Positions 8,062 through 15,734 of a stretch of 64,000 bases of DNA are shown here, in pieces. Made by a program: the position numbers and the translations under genes. How positions within the stretch are numbered: position 1 is the stretch's first letter; every line of letters starts with the position of its first letter. The notes beneath the pieces were generated by a model. It saw only the letters and a program-made list of their open reading frames with translations, did not search any database and was not told the DNA's origin. Location of the stretch: the NCBI GenBank assembly GCA_963662645.2, contig OY759762.1:2604001-2668000 (forward strand), written 5' to 3'. This DNA is from Aldehydirespirator sp963662645 (GTDB taxonomy: Bacteria; Actinomycetota; Acidimicrobiia; Acidimicrobiales; Aldehydirespiratoraceae).

Positions 8062-8853
8062 TCAGGCCGGGCCGCGGCCGAAGTCGAAGGCGGCGATCTC
8101 GGCCATCTGCTCGCCGAGCAAAGCGACCGCGGTTTCGAAGAGCAGCTTGCCCTCCTCGATGTTGGCGCCGGCCGGGTCGCCGATGTGGCCGTCCGGCCCG
8201 AAGTCGTTCGACAGCCAACCGAACGATGCCAGACCTCCGAAGCGCACATGCCGGTTCTGGGCCAGACCCTCGGGAACGGCCCGGTCGGCCCGATCGAGGT
8301 GCACCAGGTGGGGCCGCAGGTGCATGAACACCGAAGTCTCGCGGTGCCCGCCGTGGATCCCCATGCCCATCTCCGCTTCGGGGGACGTGCCGCCGTGGTC
8401 GGCGGGCACGAACGGATGCACAAGGAAGGTCATCAGACCGTATTCCAGGCGGATCTCACGGCAGGCCACGTTGAGGAGGGCCGAGTTGCCCCCGTGGCCG
8501 TTCAGGAACACGAGGCGACGGGCCGCGGTTGCGGCAACGCTGCGGCCGATGTCCCGAAGCACTGCGAGCAGCGTCTCCGCCGACAGCCACAGTGTTCCCG
8601 GCGACCAGGCGTGCTCATTGGATTTGGACACCGACAGGGTGGGAAGCAGCCACAGGTCGTAGGCGTCGCCGTGCTCGGCGACCAGCGCGGCGGCGGACTC
8701 GTGGGCGATCACGTGGTCTACCGACAGCGGCAGATGCGGGCCGTGCTGCTCTACCGCGCCGATGGGCTGCACGATCACCGACGACTCGGTGATCCGTTCG
8801 GCGATCTCGGGCCCGCTGAGATCCTCGAGGCGGCGGCTGTGCGAGTCGGGCAT
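8062..8853 (-). CDS. Creatininase-family amidohydrolase
   Basis: 263 residues from the ATG at 8853-8851. Creatininase-fold metal ligands are visible: Glu and His in VEQHGPHLPLSVDH, with the Asp of SVDH, followed by FLNGHGGN and HGGHRETS with His and Glu. Relatives include creatinine amidohydrolase and the formamide hydrolases of riboflavin/F420 biosynthesis (ArfB), so cyclic amide or formamide hydrolysis is expected but the substrate is open. It starts five bases after the stop of the minus-strand lipoprotein gene, so the two are probably cotranscribed. It converges on the carnitine operon, with a short GCCTG/CAGGC hairpin around 8049-8066. Confidence 0.88.
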   Translation of the reverse strand: MPDSHSRRLEDLSGPEIAERITESSVIVQPIGAVEQHGPHLPLSVDHVIAHESAAALVAEHGDAYDLWLLPTLSVSKSNEHAWSPGTLWLSAETLLAVLRDIGRSVAATAARRLVFLNGHGGNSALLNVACREIRLEYGLMTFLVHPFVPADHGGTSPEAEMGMGIHGGHRETSVFMHLRPHLVHLDRADRAVPEGLAQNRHVRFGGLASFGWLSNDFGPDGHIGDPAGANIEEGKLLFETAVALLGEQMAEIAAFDFGRGPA

Positions 8854-8858
8854 GGGCC

Positions 8859-10361
8859 TCACGGTAGCGGGCTCCAGAACGACACATCGGACGGTCCGAG
8901 GCTCGCCATCGCGCCGACGCGGTCGAGTCGGGCCACTGCGGTGACATCGCCGTCGGCAGTATTGGCTCCAAAGGTGATCGCGTCGCCGTCGGGCGACCAC
9001 AGGCGGGGCGTCTCGTCGTACTGGTCGGCGAAGGGCAGGTAGCTGCTGAGAAAGGCGGTGCTCGGCGCGAACTGGGTCAGCTCAACCGACTCGCTTCCGT
9101 CCCACACCTGCCAGGCCAGGCTGGTAGCGCCCCCTTCACGCGACGCGGTGGTCGCCATCAGCAGGCGGCGGCCGTCGGGGCTCCATTCGAGCCAGAGCCC
9201 CGGACCGTCGAGCACGGTGAGGCGCTCGGTGGTGTTGAGGTCGAGGATCTGGACCGAGCCCTCCCAGCCCGAGGCTTGCGGCAGGGCCGAGGCTTGAGGA
9301 GCCGCCGGTTCTGATACCAGGGCTGTGTCGACGCTGCCTGCGCCATCGGCCGGCTCGGCCGCCTGCACCTCCACGAACGACAGAGCGACACGGTCGCCGT
9401 CGGGGTGCACGGCCATGGCGGCCAAGTTCTCGACGGGTCCCAGGTCGGCGGTCTCGCCGCGGTCGTGGCTGCGGCGCACCAACCGCGGGGCCGCCTCCGG
9501 GTCGTCGGCTTGCGAGGGAGTCTCCTCCGGTTCGCCGTCGAGGGGCTGCCGGTAGCCGTCCACGTATAGGAAGTCCCCGGTTCCGGGCACCCACGCCGCG
9601 GCTTGGAACTCGAAGCCCACCCGGCCCAGGTCGGCGTGGTCCTGGAGCGTGTCGGGGTCGTTGATCAGCCACAGTTGCGGTCCCGCGTGCAGCAGCAGCC
9701 GACGGCCGTCGGGCTCCCATGCGACGAAGATGCTGCCGCTCTGCAGCGTGGACTCCGAGGTGGGCATGCCGGTGAAGTCCAGAATGTCCATCGCGGTGCC
9801 GCCCCGCGATCCCGGGCCGAGCGCGGCCAGCCGGCTGCCGTCGTGGTTCCACGAGTAGAAGAAGTACTGCCGGCGGGCGGCCGAAGTGGCGACCTCCCCG
9901 GTGGCGATGTCGACGACGGCGACCTGGGAGTCGCCGCCAGCGGGATGGGTGAGGGTGGCGGCCAGCCGGCGGCCGTCCCGAGACCATGTCGGCTGGGTGA
10001 CAAGGTAGCCACGACCCAACTCGCCCACTACTTCTCCGCTCGGTGCCAGAAGCCGCAGGCCGGTCGGGCCCGCCGCCGCGATCAGACCGCGTCCGTCGGG
10101 GGCCTCCCCGGTGCGGCTGTCATCAGTCTGGACCGGTTCGGTTGCTCCCTCGTCAGACGCCTGTGGCGACGGGACGAGCTCGACCGACGGTGCCGTCAGG
10201 CCCGACGCGTGTGACGACGGCTCCGGTGTGGTCGCGGGGGTCCAGTCGTCGGGGGCCGGCACCGAACTGCGAGTCGGTCCGGTCGAGCAGGCTGCGGCGA
10301 CAAGGACGACCAGGAGGACGCACACCGCGGCCCCGTTGGTCAGGTACCGGCGGGGTCGCAC
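8859..10361 (-). CDS. Lipoprotein with TolB/WD40-like beta-propeller repeats
   Basis: 500 residues. The N-terminus has a basic start, a hydrophobic stretch and the lipobox LVAAAC (Cys at about 25), predicting export and lipidation. A Ser/Pro/Thr-rich spacer (about 26-90) follows, then propeller blades marked by WSRDGRRLAATL, WNHDGSRLAAL, WEPDGRRLLLH, WSPDGRRLLMAT and LWSPDGDAITFG (PD40/TolB-like). It probably folds outside the cell as a binding or scaffold propeller; no catalytic residues are recognised. A low-complexity loop with repeated PQAS lies at about 350-365. The creatininase gene follows at a five-base gap. Confidence 0.85.
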   Translation of the reverse strand: MRPRRYLTNGAAVCVLLVVLVAAACSTGPTRSSVPAPDDWTPATTPEPSSHASGLTAPSVELVPSPQASDEGATEPVQTDDSRTGEAPDGRGLIAAAGPTGLRLLAPSGEVVGELGRGYLVTQPTWSRDGRRLAATLTHPAGGDSQVAVVDIATGEVATSAARRQYFFYSWNHDGSRLAALGPGSRGGTAMDILDFTGMPTSESTLQSGSIFVAWEPDGRRLLLHAGPQLWLINDPDTLQDHADLGRVGFEFQAAAWVPGTGDFLYVDGYRQPLDGEPEETPSQADDPEAAPRLVRRSHDRGETADLGPVENLAAMAVHPDGDRVALSFVEVQAAEPADGAGSVDTALVSEPAAPQASALPQASGWEGSVQILDLNTTERLTVLDGPGLWLEWSPDGRRLLMATTASREGGATSLAWQVWDGSESVELTQFAPSTAFLSSYLPFADQYDETPRLWSPDGDAITFGANTADGDVTAVARLDRVGAMASLGPSDVSFWSPLP

Positions 10362-10397
10362 GCCCCAGACCGTAGCCGCCGGGCCACGCCCGGCCCC

Positions 10398-10976
10398 CTA
10401 GAACGGGCTGAGTCCCAGGCGGTTGCGTATGGACACCAGCTCGCCCAAGTGGTTGAAGCCGTGGCCGATGGCGCTCCACTGCAAGAACCACGCCGCCGGC
10501 TTACCGTCCCACATCGAGTACAGCCAGTCGAAGCGGTCCTCGGGAGTTCTGATGGCCTGCAGGGCAGCCGCCGTGTCGGGCCGGTCGTCCATATGAGGGA
10601 GCCCCTGCTCCTGGAGCCAGGCCGCGGTGGCGTCGAAGACGGCCAGCGTGTAGGCGCCGACCGACTCGGGGTCGAGCACGTCGACAAGTTCGGCGTCCTC
10701 GCCCTCGGCCAGACCCCGCCACAGGTTGGCGTCGACGCCGAGCCGGTCGGTCCAGCCTTCCACCACCGCACCGTTGCCGCCCCGCAGCACGCCGTTGACG
10801 GCCACGTCATGGTGGCGGGCGAGATGCCACAGCACGTACACCGGAGCGATCCCTCCTCCGTCGGCCCGCTCCCGCCGCCGCTCCGGCGGTATCAGTCCCA
10901 GCACACCGCCGTCCAGCTTGGCCCGCAGCGATTTCAAGTCGCCAATGATCCAGTCCCGCAGATCCATTTCTGTCAC
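10398..10976 (-). CDS. DinB-like four-helix-bundle protein
   Basis: 192 residues from the GTG at 10976; an ATG three codons in (10967) is an alternative. The pattern fits the DinB/mycothiol-dependent enzyme superfamily: VLWHLARHHDVAVN near residue 50 and a C-terminal SAIGHGFNHLGELVSIR, whose histidines would form the metal site. Members are thiol-dependent transferases or of unknown role. It is separated from the lipoprotein gene by 36 bases and may belong to the same transcript. The specific reaction cannot be assigned. Confidence 0.75.
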   Translation of the reverse strand: MTEMDLRDWIIGDLKSLRAKLDGGVLGLIPPERRRERADGGGIAPVYVLWHLARHHDVAVNGVLRGGNGAVVEGWTDRLGVDANLWRGLAEGEDAELVDVLDPESVGAYTLAVFDATAAWLQEQGLPHMDDRPDTAAALQAIRTPEDRFDWLYSMWDGKPAAWFLQWSAIGHGFNHLGELVSIRNRLGLSPF

Positions 10977-11054
10977 ACTACAAGCACGGATGATTGCTCA
11001 GGAGGCCGTGACATGCTGCCGCGTGACGGGCCTCCCAGCAATTTGCGCTCGCTC

Positions 11055-11540
11055 TCACTGTCTCCGCTGGGTGCCGCGGCCAGCACCTGGAGTCCACGAT
11101 TCGATCAGCAGGCTGTTCTCAACCACCCTCACTAGCACCGCTCTGCTTATCAGGGCCACGTACAACGCCATGATCGACGGATCCTCAATGGGGTAGCGGT
11201 GTCCGGCCACGAACTCCGCCTCCTGGGCCGAATCGGCGGGCAGGACGACGCCGTCGATCCGGGCATCGCCCTCGGACAGGTCTTCGGAGTCTGGAGCGCT
11301 GTGGAGCGAGTAGCGCGGATCACGACTCAGGTCGGCGGCCTTCAGCGACCCCGGTGTCATCGCCAGCCACAGGTGCCCGGACCTGATCGGTGCCTCCATG
11401 CCCGACAGGCGCGGCGATCCATCGACCCCCAGGGTGGCCAGGACAGTGTGCCGATGGCTCTCCAGCCTTGCCCGGATCCGGTTGGCCAGGGTTGGATCGG
11501 CATGTTGGAAGTCGGCCCAGGACACCGTGTCTCCGGCCAT
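11055..11540 (-). CDS. Pyridoxamine 5'-phosphate oxidase-like split-barrel FMN/F420-binding protein
   Basis: 161 residues. HTVLATLGVDGSPRLSGMEAPI and GHLWLAMTPGSLKAADLSRDPR are the strand and loop pattern of the small split-barrel PPOX-like proteins that bind FMN, F420 or heme. In high-GC actinobacteria these are often F420-dependent reductases or general stress proteins. The substrate cannot be determined. It is divergent from the flavodoxin-fold gene at 11596. Confidence 0.8.
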   Translation of the reverse strand: MAGDTVSWADFQHADPTLANRIRARLESHRHTVLATLGVDGSPRLSGMEAPIRSGHLWLAMTPGSLKAADLSRDPRYSLHSAPDSEDLSEGDARIDGVVLPADSAQEAEFVAGHRYPIEDPSIMALYVALISRAVLVRVVENSLLIESWTPGAGRGTQRRQ

Positions 11541-11595
11541 GATGCCAATCTAGGCCGCCAACCGGGGCCGTGGTGGCGGTGGGTACCCTCTGGCG

Positions 11596-12108
11596 GTGCG
11601 CTTTGTGGTGTTGCATGCCCATCCGCAGCGGGACTGCTTGAACGTTGTGCTGCGCGACCGGCTGGTCGAGACGCTGGAGGGCGCGGGCCATGAGGTACAG
11701 GTCGTGCGGCTTACGCAGGGCGAGTCGATCGACGGGGTGAGCGTCGTCGGTGCCGAGGGCCTGGTGTTCGTCTATCCCACCTGGTGGGGCGGCTTGCCGG
11801 CGCCGATGCTGGGATGGGTCCAGCGGGAGCTCGTCGCCTGGATCGACGGGGCCGCTGACCCGGCGACCTCGCCGCTGCGGACCGTGCGGCACTTGGTGGC
11901 GGTCACGACCCACGGCTCCTCGAGCCGGGTGAATTGGCTCCAGGGCGAGCCGGGGCGCCACCTGCTGCGACGCACGGTCGCCCGCCTCTGCGCCCCGGGT
12001 ACGAAGCTGCGGTGGGTGGCGCTCTACGGGGTGGACCAGCAAGCACCGGCCGAGATTGCGGCGTTCGTTGACCGCGCCGCCAAGGAGATGGCCTCCATCG
12101 CGGCGTGA
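11596..12108 (+). CDS. NAD(P)H-dependent oxidoreductase, flavodoxin-like fold (MdaB/KefF type)
   Basis: 170 residues from a GTG. The N-terminal strand and phosphate loop FVVLHAHPQRDCLN and the middle GLVFVYPTWWGGLPAPMLGW are diagnostic of the flavodoxin_2 quinone-reductase family (P-x-W-W motif around the FMN). It is a predicted cytosolic two-electron quinone or small-molecule reductase. It stands alone between divergent and convergent neighbours and converges on the RidA gene with four bases between the stops. Confidence 0.85.
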   Translation: MRFVVLHAHPQRDCLNVVLRDRLVETLEGAGHEVQVVRLTQGESIDGVSVVGAEGLVFVYPTWWGGLPAPMLGWVQRELVAWIDGAADPATSPLRTVRHLVAVTTHGSSSRVNWLQGEPGRHLLRRTVARLCAPGTKLRWVALYGVDQQAPAEIAAFVDRAAKEMASIAA

Positions 12109-12112
12109 GCGC

Positions 12113-12499
12113 TCAGCGAGCCGCGACGACTGCGATCTCCATCTTCCAGGCGGGCTGGGCCAGCTCGGGAACGACCAGCAGCGTGGAAGCGGCCAGGTGG
12201 CCACCGAGGAACCGGTCTCGCTCGGCCATCACCGGGGTGAGATCCTGTCCCGGAACCACGTAGGTGGTCACCGACACGATGTCGCTCGGTTCCATTCCCG
12301 CCTCGGCGAGCATGGCTGCGATGTTGGCCCAGATGTCGCGGGCCTGCCCGGCTACGTCATCGGCTATCGACCCGTCGGCCCGGGTGGCCACGATCCCCGA
12401 CGTGTGCAGCCACTTCTCCGCTCCGGTGGTGGCGACTGCGTGGGCGTAGCGCGCCGCGGGCGGAGCAATGCCCTCGGGTTCGACTGCATGTGATCCCAT
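12113..12499 (-). CDS. RidA/YjgF/UK114 family protein, atypical ligand pocket
   Basis: 128 residues from the ATG at 12499; the frame stays open upstream but the family begins here. RidA features include GSIADDVAGQARDIWANI and AGMEPSDIVSVTTYV. Canonical RidA deaminates reactive imines using an Arg in the 'EVARLP' segment. The equivalent segment here, VVPELAQPAWKMEI, has no Arg, so a distinct subgroup and perhaps a different ligand is likely. The gene is divergent from the LLM oxidoreductase with 31 bases between starts, a frequent pairing in catabolic loci. Confidence 0.85.
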   Translation of the reverse strand: MGSHAVEPEGIAPPAARYAHAVATTGAEKWLHTSGIVATRADGSIADDVAGQARDIWANIAAMLAEAGMEPSDIVSVTTYVVPGQDLTPVMAERDRFLGGHLAASTLLVVPELAQPAWKMEIAVVAAR

Positions 12500-12530
12500 T
12501 GCCGCCGAATCGTAGGCGCAGGCGTGCGCT

Positions 12531-13574
12531 GTGGAACAATTTGCGGCCGTGACCCAGCGCATGGCTCTCTACTTCCAGGACAAGCATCCCATCGGCTACG
12601 AGATCGAGATGGCCCGTTACGCCGAGGAGCGGGGCTTCAGCGAGATCTGGCAGGGCGACACCCGGCTGGCCCGCGACTGCGTGGTGATGATGAGCGCCCT
12701 GCTGGCGTCCACCAAGCGGCTGCGCATCGCCAGCGGCGTGCTGCCCATCTACACCCGCAATCCCGCGGTGATCGCGGCCACCTGGAGCACGATGCATGAG
12801 CTCGGCGGCCCCGCACCGGACGGCGGCAGCCGGGTGATGCTGGGGCTCGGCGCCTGGTGGGAGCCCATCGCCGGGCGGGTCGGGGCGGGCCGGCGCAAGC
12901 CCCTGACGGCCATGCGCGAGAACGTCGAGGCGATCCGGGCGCTGTTCACCATGGAAGAGGTCACCTACGAAGGCGAGTTCGTCCACCTCGACCGGGTGAG
13001 CCTCGACGTGGCCTACGGCGACACCTCGCCCCGCGACATCCCCATCTACATCGGTGCCACCGGACCGAAGATGCTGGAGCTGACAGGCGAGATCGCCGAC
13101 GGAGCCATGCTCAACTACGTGGTGTCGGCCGACTACATCCGCGACGCAGTGGCCCGGGTCGGTGCCGGCGCGGCGAAGTCGGGCCGCACGATCGAAGACA
13201 TCGACCGACCCGAACTGCTGATCTGCTCGCTGTCGGACGACGATCCCGACACCGCCCTGCTGACCGGCAAGTCGCTGGTCGCGTACTACCTCGGCACCGA
13301 GCCGCACATCATGGCCGCCTCCGGTGCCGACCCCGAGCTCATCGAGCGGGTCCAGGAGGTGGTCGGCTGGCCGGCCACCGAGGCCGATTACATGAAGGCC
13401 GCCCCGCTCATCGGCGATGACCTGGTGCGGCGCATCATGGCTGTGGGCAGCGCCGCGCAGTGCCGGGAGACGGTGGCCGAGTTCCTCGACGCGGGGATCA
13501 CCTGCCCGGTGCTCTACCCGCTCATGGACGACATGAAGCCGGTGATAGACACCTTCGCCAACTGGTCCCCCTGA
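12531..13574 (+). CDS. Luciferase-like (LLM class) F420- or flavin-dependent oxidoreductase
   Basis: 347 residues from the GTG at 12531; GTG 12549 or ATG 12561 would also serve. TIM-barrel LLM features: YAEERGFSEIWQGDTRLARD, RLRIASGVLPIYTRNPAVIA, RVMLGLGAWWEP, and IPIYIGATGPKMLELTGEIADG. The long insert and sequence resemble methylene-H4MPT-reductase-like F420 enzymes of actinobacteria. The substrate is unknown. A plus-strand amidohydrolase follows 30 bases downstream. Confidence 0.88.
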   Translation: MEQFAAVTQRMALYFQDKHPIGYEIEMARYAEERGFSEIWQGDTRLARDCVVMMSALLASTKRLRIASGVLPIYTRNPAVIAATWSTMHELGGPAPDGGSRVMLGLGAWWEPIAGRVGAGRRKPLTAMRENVEAIRALFTMEEVTYEGEFVHLDRVSLDVAYGDTSPRDIPIYIGATGPKMLELTGEIADGAMLNYVVSADYIRDAVARVGAGAAKSGRTIEDIDRPELLICSLSDDDPDTALLTGKSLVAYYLGTEPHIMAASGADPELIERVQEVVGWPATEADYMKAAPLIGDDLVRRIMAVGSAAQCRETVAEFLDAGITCPVLYPLMDDMKPVIDTFANWSP

Positions 13575-13603
13575 GTCTTGGCGGTCCGCGACGTGCTGCT
13601 TCA

Positions 13604-15010
13604 GTGAGTCGGCGCTCTCACCGGGGGGCCGCGACGGAGCCGCCGCCTGATCTGCTGGTGCACGGCGGCGCGGTGGTGACCGTGGACGACGCCGCCGCAG
13701 TTCACGATCCGGGGTGGGTGTATGTGCGCGGCAGCCGGGTGGCCGAGGTCGGTGCCGGAGAGCCTCCATCCAGTCGCCTGGCCCAGGCCGGAGAGCTGAT
13801 CGACGCCTCGGGGTGCGCGGTCATGCCGGGGATGACCAATGCCCACACCCACCTGTTCCAGACGCTCTTCCGGGGCCTGGCCGACGACAAGGCATTGCTC
13901 GACTGGCTGCGCGACTGCATCTGGCCGGCCGCGGTCCACCTCGACGCCGAGATCGCCCATGCCGCCGCCCTCGCCGGGCTAGTCGAGAATCTGCGGGGCG
14001 GGGCCACCGCGGTTATCGACCATCAGTACATCCACACCGACGAGGGCATCAACGACGCGGTGTGCCGGGCGGCTGACGAGTTGGGGGTGCGCTTCCTGCT
14101 GGCCCACGGCTGGGCCGACCGCAACTACCACCCGGCGCTGGAGCAGACCGCGGAGCAGGCCGTCGCCCGGGCCGAAGCGGCCCTTCGCCGCTGGGACGGC
14201 TGCAACGACGACCGCATCCGGGTGGAGCTGGCGCCGCTGATCCCGTGGGGATGCTCCGACGAGGCGATTCGAACAACGGTGTCTGCGGCCCGCAGCTGGG
14301 GCCGTGGCACTCACATCCACTGCGCGGAGACCGCCGTCGAGGTGGAGATGAGCCTCGAGGAGCGGGGGATGCGCCATGTGACCTGGCTCGACTCGCTGGA
14401 CGCGCTCGGCCCCGACATGCAGCTCGCCCACAGCGTGTGGCTCGACGATGACGAGCTCGACCTCATCGCTGCCTCGGGCTCGGTGGTAGTGCACTGCCCG
14501 GTGTCGAACATGTATCTGGCCTCGGGCGTGGCCCCCATCACCGGCATGCGGACCCGGGGAATCACCGTGGCACTGGCCAGCGACGGCCCTGGCAGCAACA
14601 ACCGCCAAGACATGTTCGAGGTCCTCAAGGCCACCGTGCTGCTGCAGAAAGTGCACCATCTCGATCCGCTGGTGCTCCAGCCTGCGGACGTGCTGCATAT
14701 GGCCTGTCGGAGCGGGGCCGCCGCCTTCGGGATGCCAGGAGCCTTCGGGATGCTGGCCGATGGTCAGCGGGCCGACCTTCTGGTCGTGGACCTGAGATCG
14801 CCGTTCGTGTCCCCGGTGCATCGGGTTCCCAGCGCCCTCGTGTACAACGCCACCCCTGGAGACCTGCGTGACGTGGTGGTAGACGGCCGGATCGTGATCC
14901 GGGACGGCGCGCTGGTCGCAGCCGATGAGCGCCAGATCATGGCCAAGGCCGGTGACGCCGCCCGCCGCCTCTTCGACCGAGCCGGCATCTCAACCCGGGT
15001 GACCGGCTAG
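13604..15010 (+). CDS. Amidohydrolase, ATZ/TRZ–8-oxoguanine deaminase type
   Basis: 468 residues from the GTG at 13604. It has the cytosine-deaminase-like metal centre in order: HxH in GMTNAHTHLFQTLFRG, a middle LLAHGWADRN, His in THIHCAETAVEVE, HSVWLDDDELDLI, and Asp in LASDGPGSNNRQDM. Family members hydrolytically deaminate or dechlorinate N-heterocycles (8-oxoguanine deaminase, AtzA/TrzN, SAH deaminase). Because a molybdenum hydroxylase cluster with a second amidohydrolase (SsnA-like) lies 8 kb away, a purine or pyrimidine-like substrate is plausible. It converges on the N-formylglutamate amidohydrolase. Confidence 0.88.
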   Translation: MSRRSHRGAATEPPPDLLVHGGAVVTVDDAAAVHDPGWVYVRGSRVAEVGAGEPPSSRLAQAGELIDASGCAVMPGMTNAHTHLFQTLFRGLADDKALLDWLRDCIWPAAVHLDAEIAHAAALAGLVENLRGGATAVIDHQYIHTDEGINDAVCRAADELGVRFLLAHGWADRNYHPALEQTAEQAVARAEAALRRWDGCNDDRIRVELAPLIPWGCSDEAIRTTVSAARSWGRGTHIHCAETAVEVEMSLEERGMRHVTWLDSLDALGPDMQLAHSVWLDDDELDLIAASGSVVVHCPVSNMYLASGVAPITGMRTRGITVALASDGPGSNNRQDMFEVLKATVLLQKVHHLDPLVLQPADVLHMACRSGAAAFGMPGAFGMLADGQRADLLVVDLRSPFVSPVHRVPSALVYNATPGDLRDVVVDGRIVIRDGALVAADERQIMAKAGDAARRLFDRAGISTRVTG

Positions 15011-15041
15011 CTCAGCGCCAAGCTACATCGCCCGCCTCATG

Positions 15042-15734
15042 TCAGGTGTGGCGCTCTGCCCAGTGTTCCAGCGCGGCGAGGACTACCTCGCGCTTGGCGT
15101 CATGGGGCAGGTACGGCGCTCGGGACAGCTCGAGCTGAACCCAGGGCATCTCGGCTGAGTGGGAGCGGGAGATGTAGCCGCCCCGGAAGGGGTCGTTGAC
15201 CTTCACCGGTCCAAGTAGCTGTTGCTGGAAGCCCTCCCGCAGACTGTCGACCCACTTCGGCGGACAGGTGCCGTCGGCGTTGCTCACGCACACCCAGGGA
15301 CGCTCCCGGCCGGAGTCCGGCCCGACCGGCGGGCCCACCGCGGCCATGGTGTGGCAGTCCACCCCCAGCCTCCAACGACCCGCGGCCCCCAGTTCGGCGA
15401 GCCGGGCGTGGTAGGGCAGGTAGTACGCATTCAGGAGGTCCTCCACCTCGGCCTCTGACAGCGGCGGGTCCCAGACGCCCACCTTGTACGAGGTGTGGGT
15501 CTTGACGACCCCGTCGGGCCGTCGGTCATCTGGAGCCCTGTTCACGTCGACCACGGCCCGGGCGATGTCAGTAGTCACGAACGCTCCGACCTCGTCGGCG
15601 AACGAGTAGATCTCACGGGAGCCCCCGTCGGAGTCGGCTGAGATCTCTGCCGGTGTGAGCGCGCAGGCTGACGCGACCTCGTCCGGAACGCGCAGCCCGG
15701 CGTGAGGGACTGAGATGACGAGGGGCAGCTTCAC
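15042..15734 (-). CDS. N-formylglutamate amidohydrolase family protein
   Basis: 230 residues. The family pattern is PLVISVPHAGLRVPDEV at the start, DVNRAPDD, HTSYKVGVW, GVDCHTMAAVGPPVG and GGYISRSH. The metallohydrolase family releases formate and glutamate from N-formylglutamate; many members act on related N-acyl amino acids. The GTG start at 15734 overlaps the stop of the gamma-glutamyltransferase gene by four bases, so translation is coupled. No histidine-degradation genes are nearby, so the role is better sought with its operon partners. Confidence 0.88.
   Translation of the reverse strand: MKLPLVISVPHAGLRVPDEVASACALTPAEISADSDGGSREIYSFADEVGAFVTTDIARAVVDVNRAPDDRRPDGVVKTHTSYKVGVWDPPLSEAEVEDLLNAYYLPYHARLAELGAAGRWRLGVDCHTMAAVGPPVGPDSGRERPWVCVSNADGTCPPKWVDSLREGFQQQLLGPVKVNDPFRGGYISRSHSAEMPWVQLELSRAPYLPHDAKREVVLAALEHWAERHT

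Noticed and set aside
416..15010. Secondary-metabolite gene cluster around the P450 and oxidoreductases
   Set aside because: No synthase, NRPS/PKS, terpene cyclase or RiPP enzyme is present; the genes are ordinary catabolic families on mixed strands.
15042..15734. Histidine degradation locus
   Set aside because: An N-formylglutamate amidohydrolase alone is not enough; no hutH, hutU, hutI or hutF is nearby.
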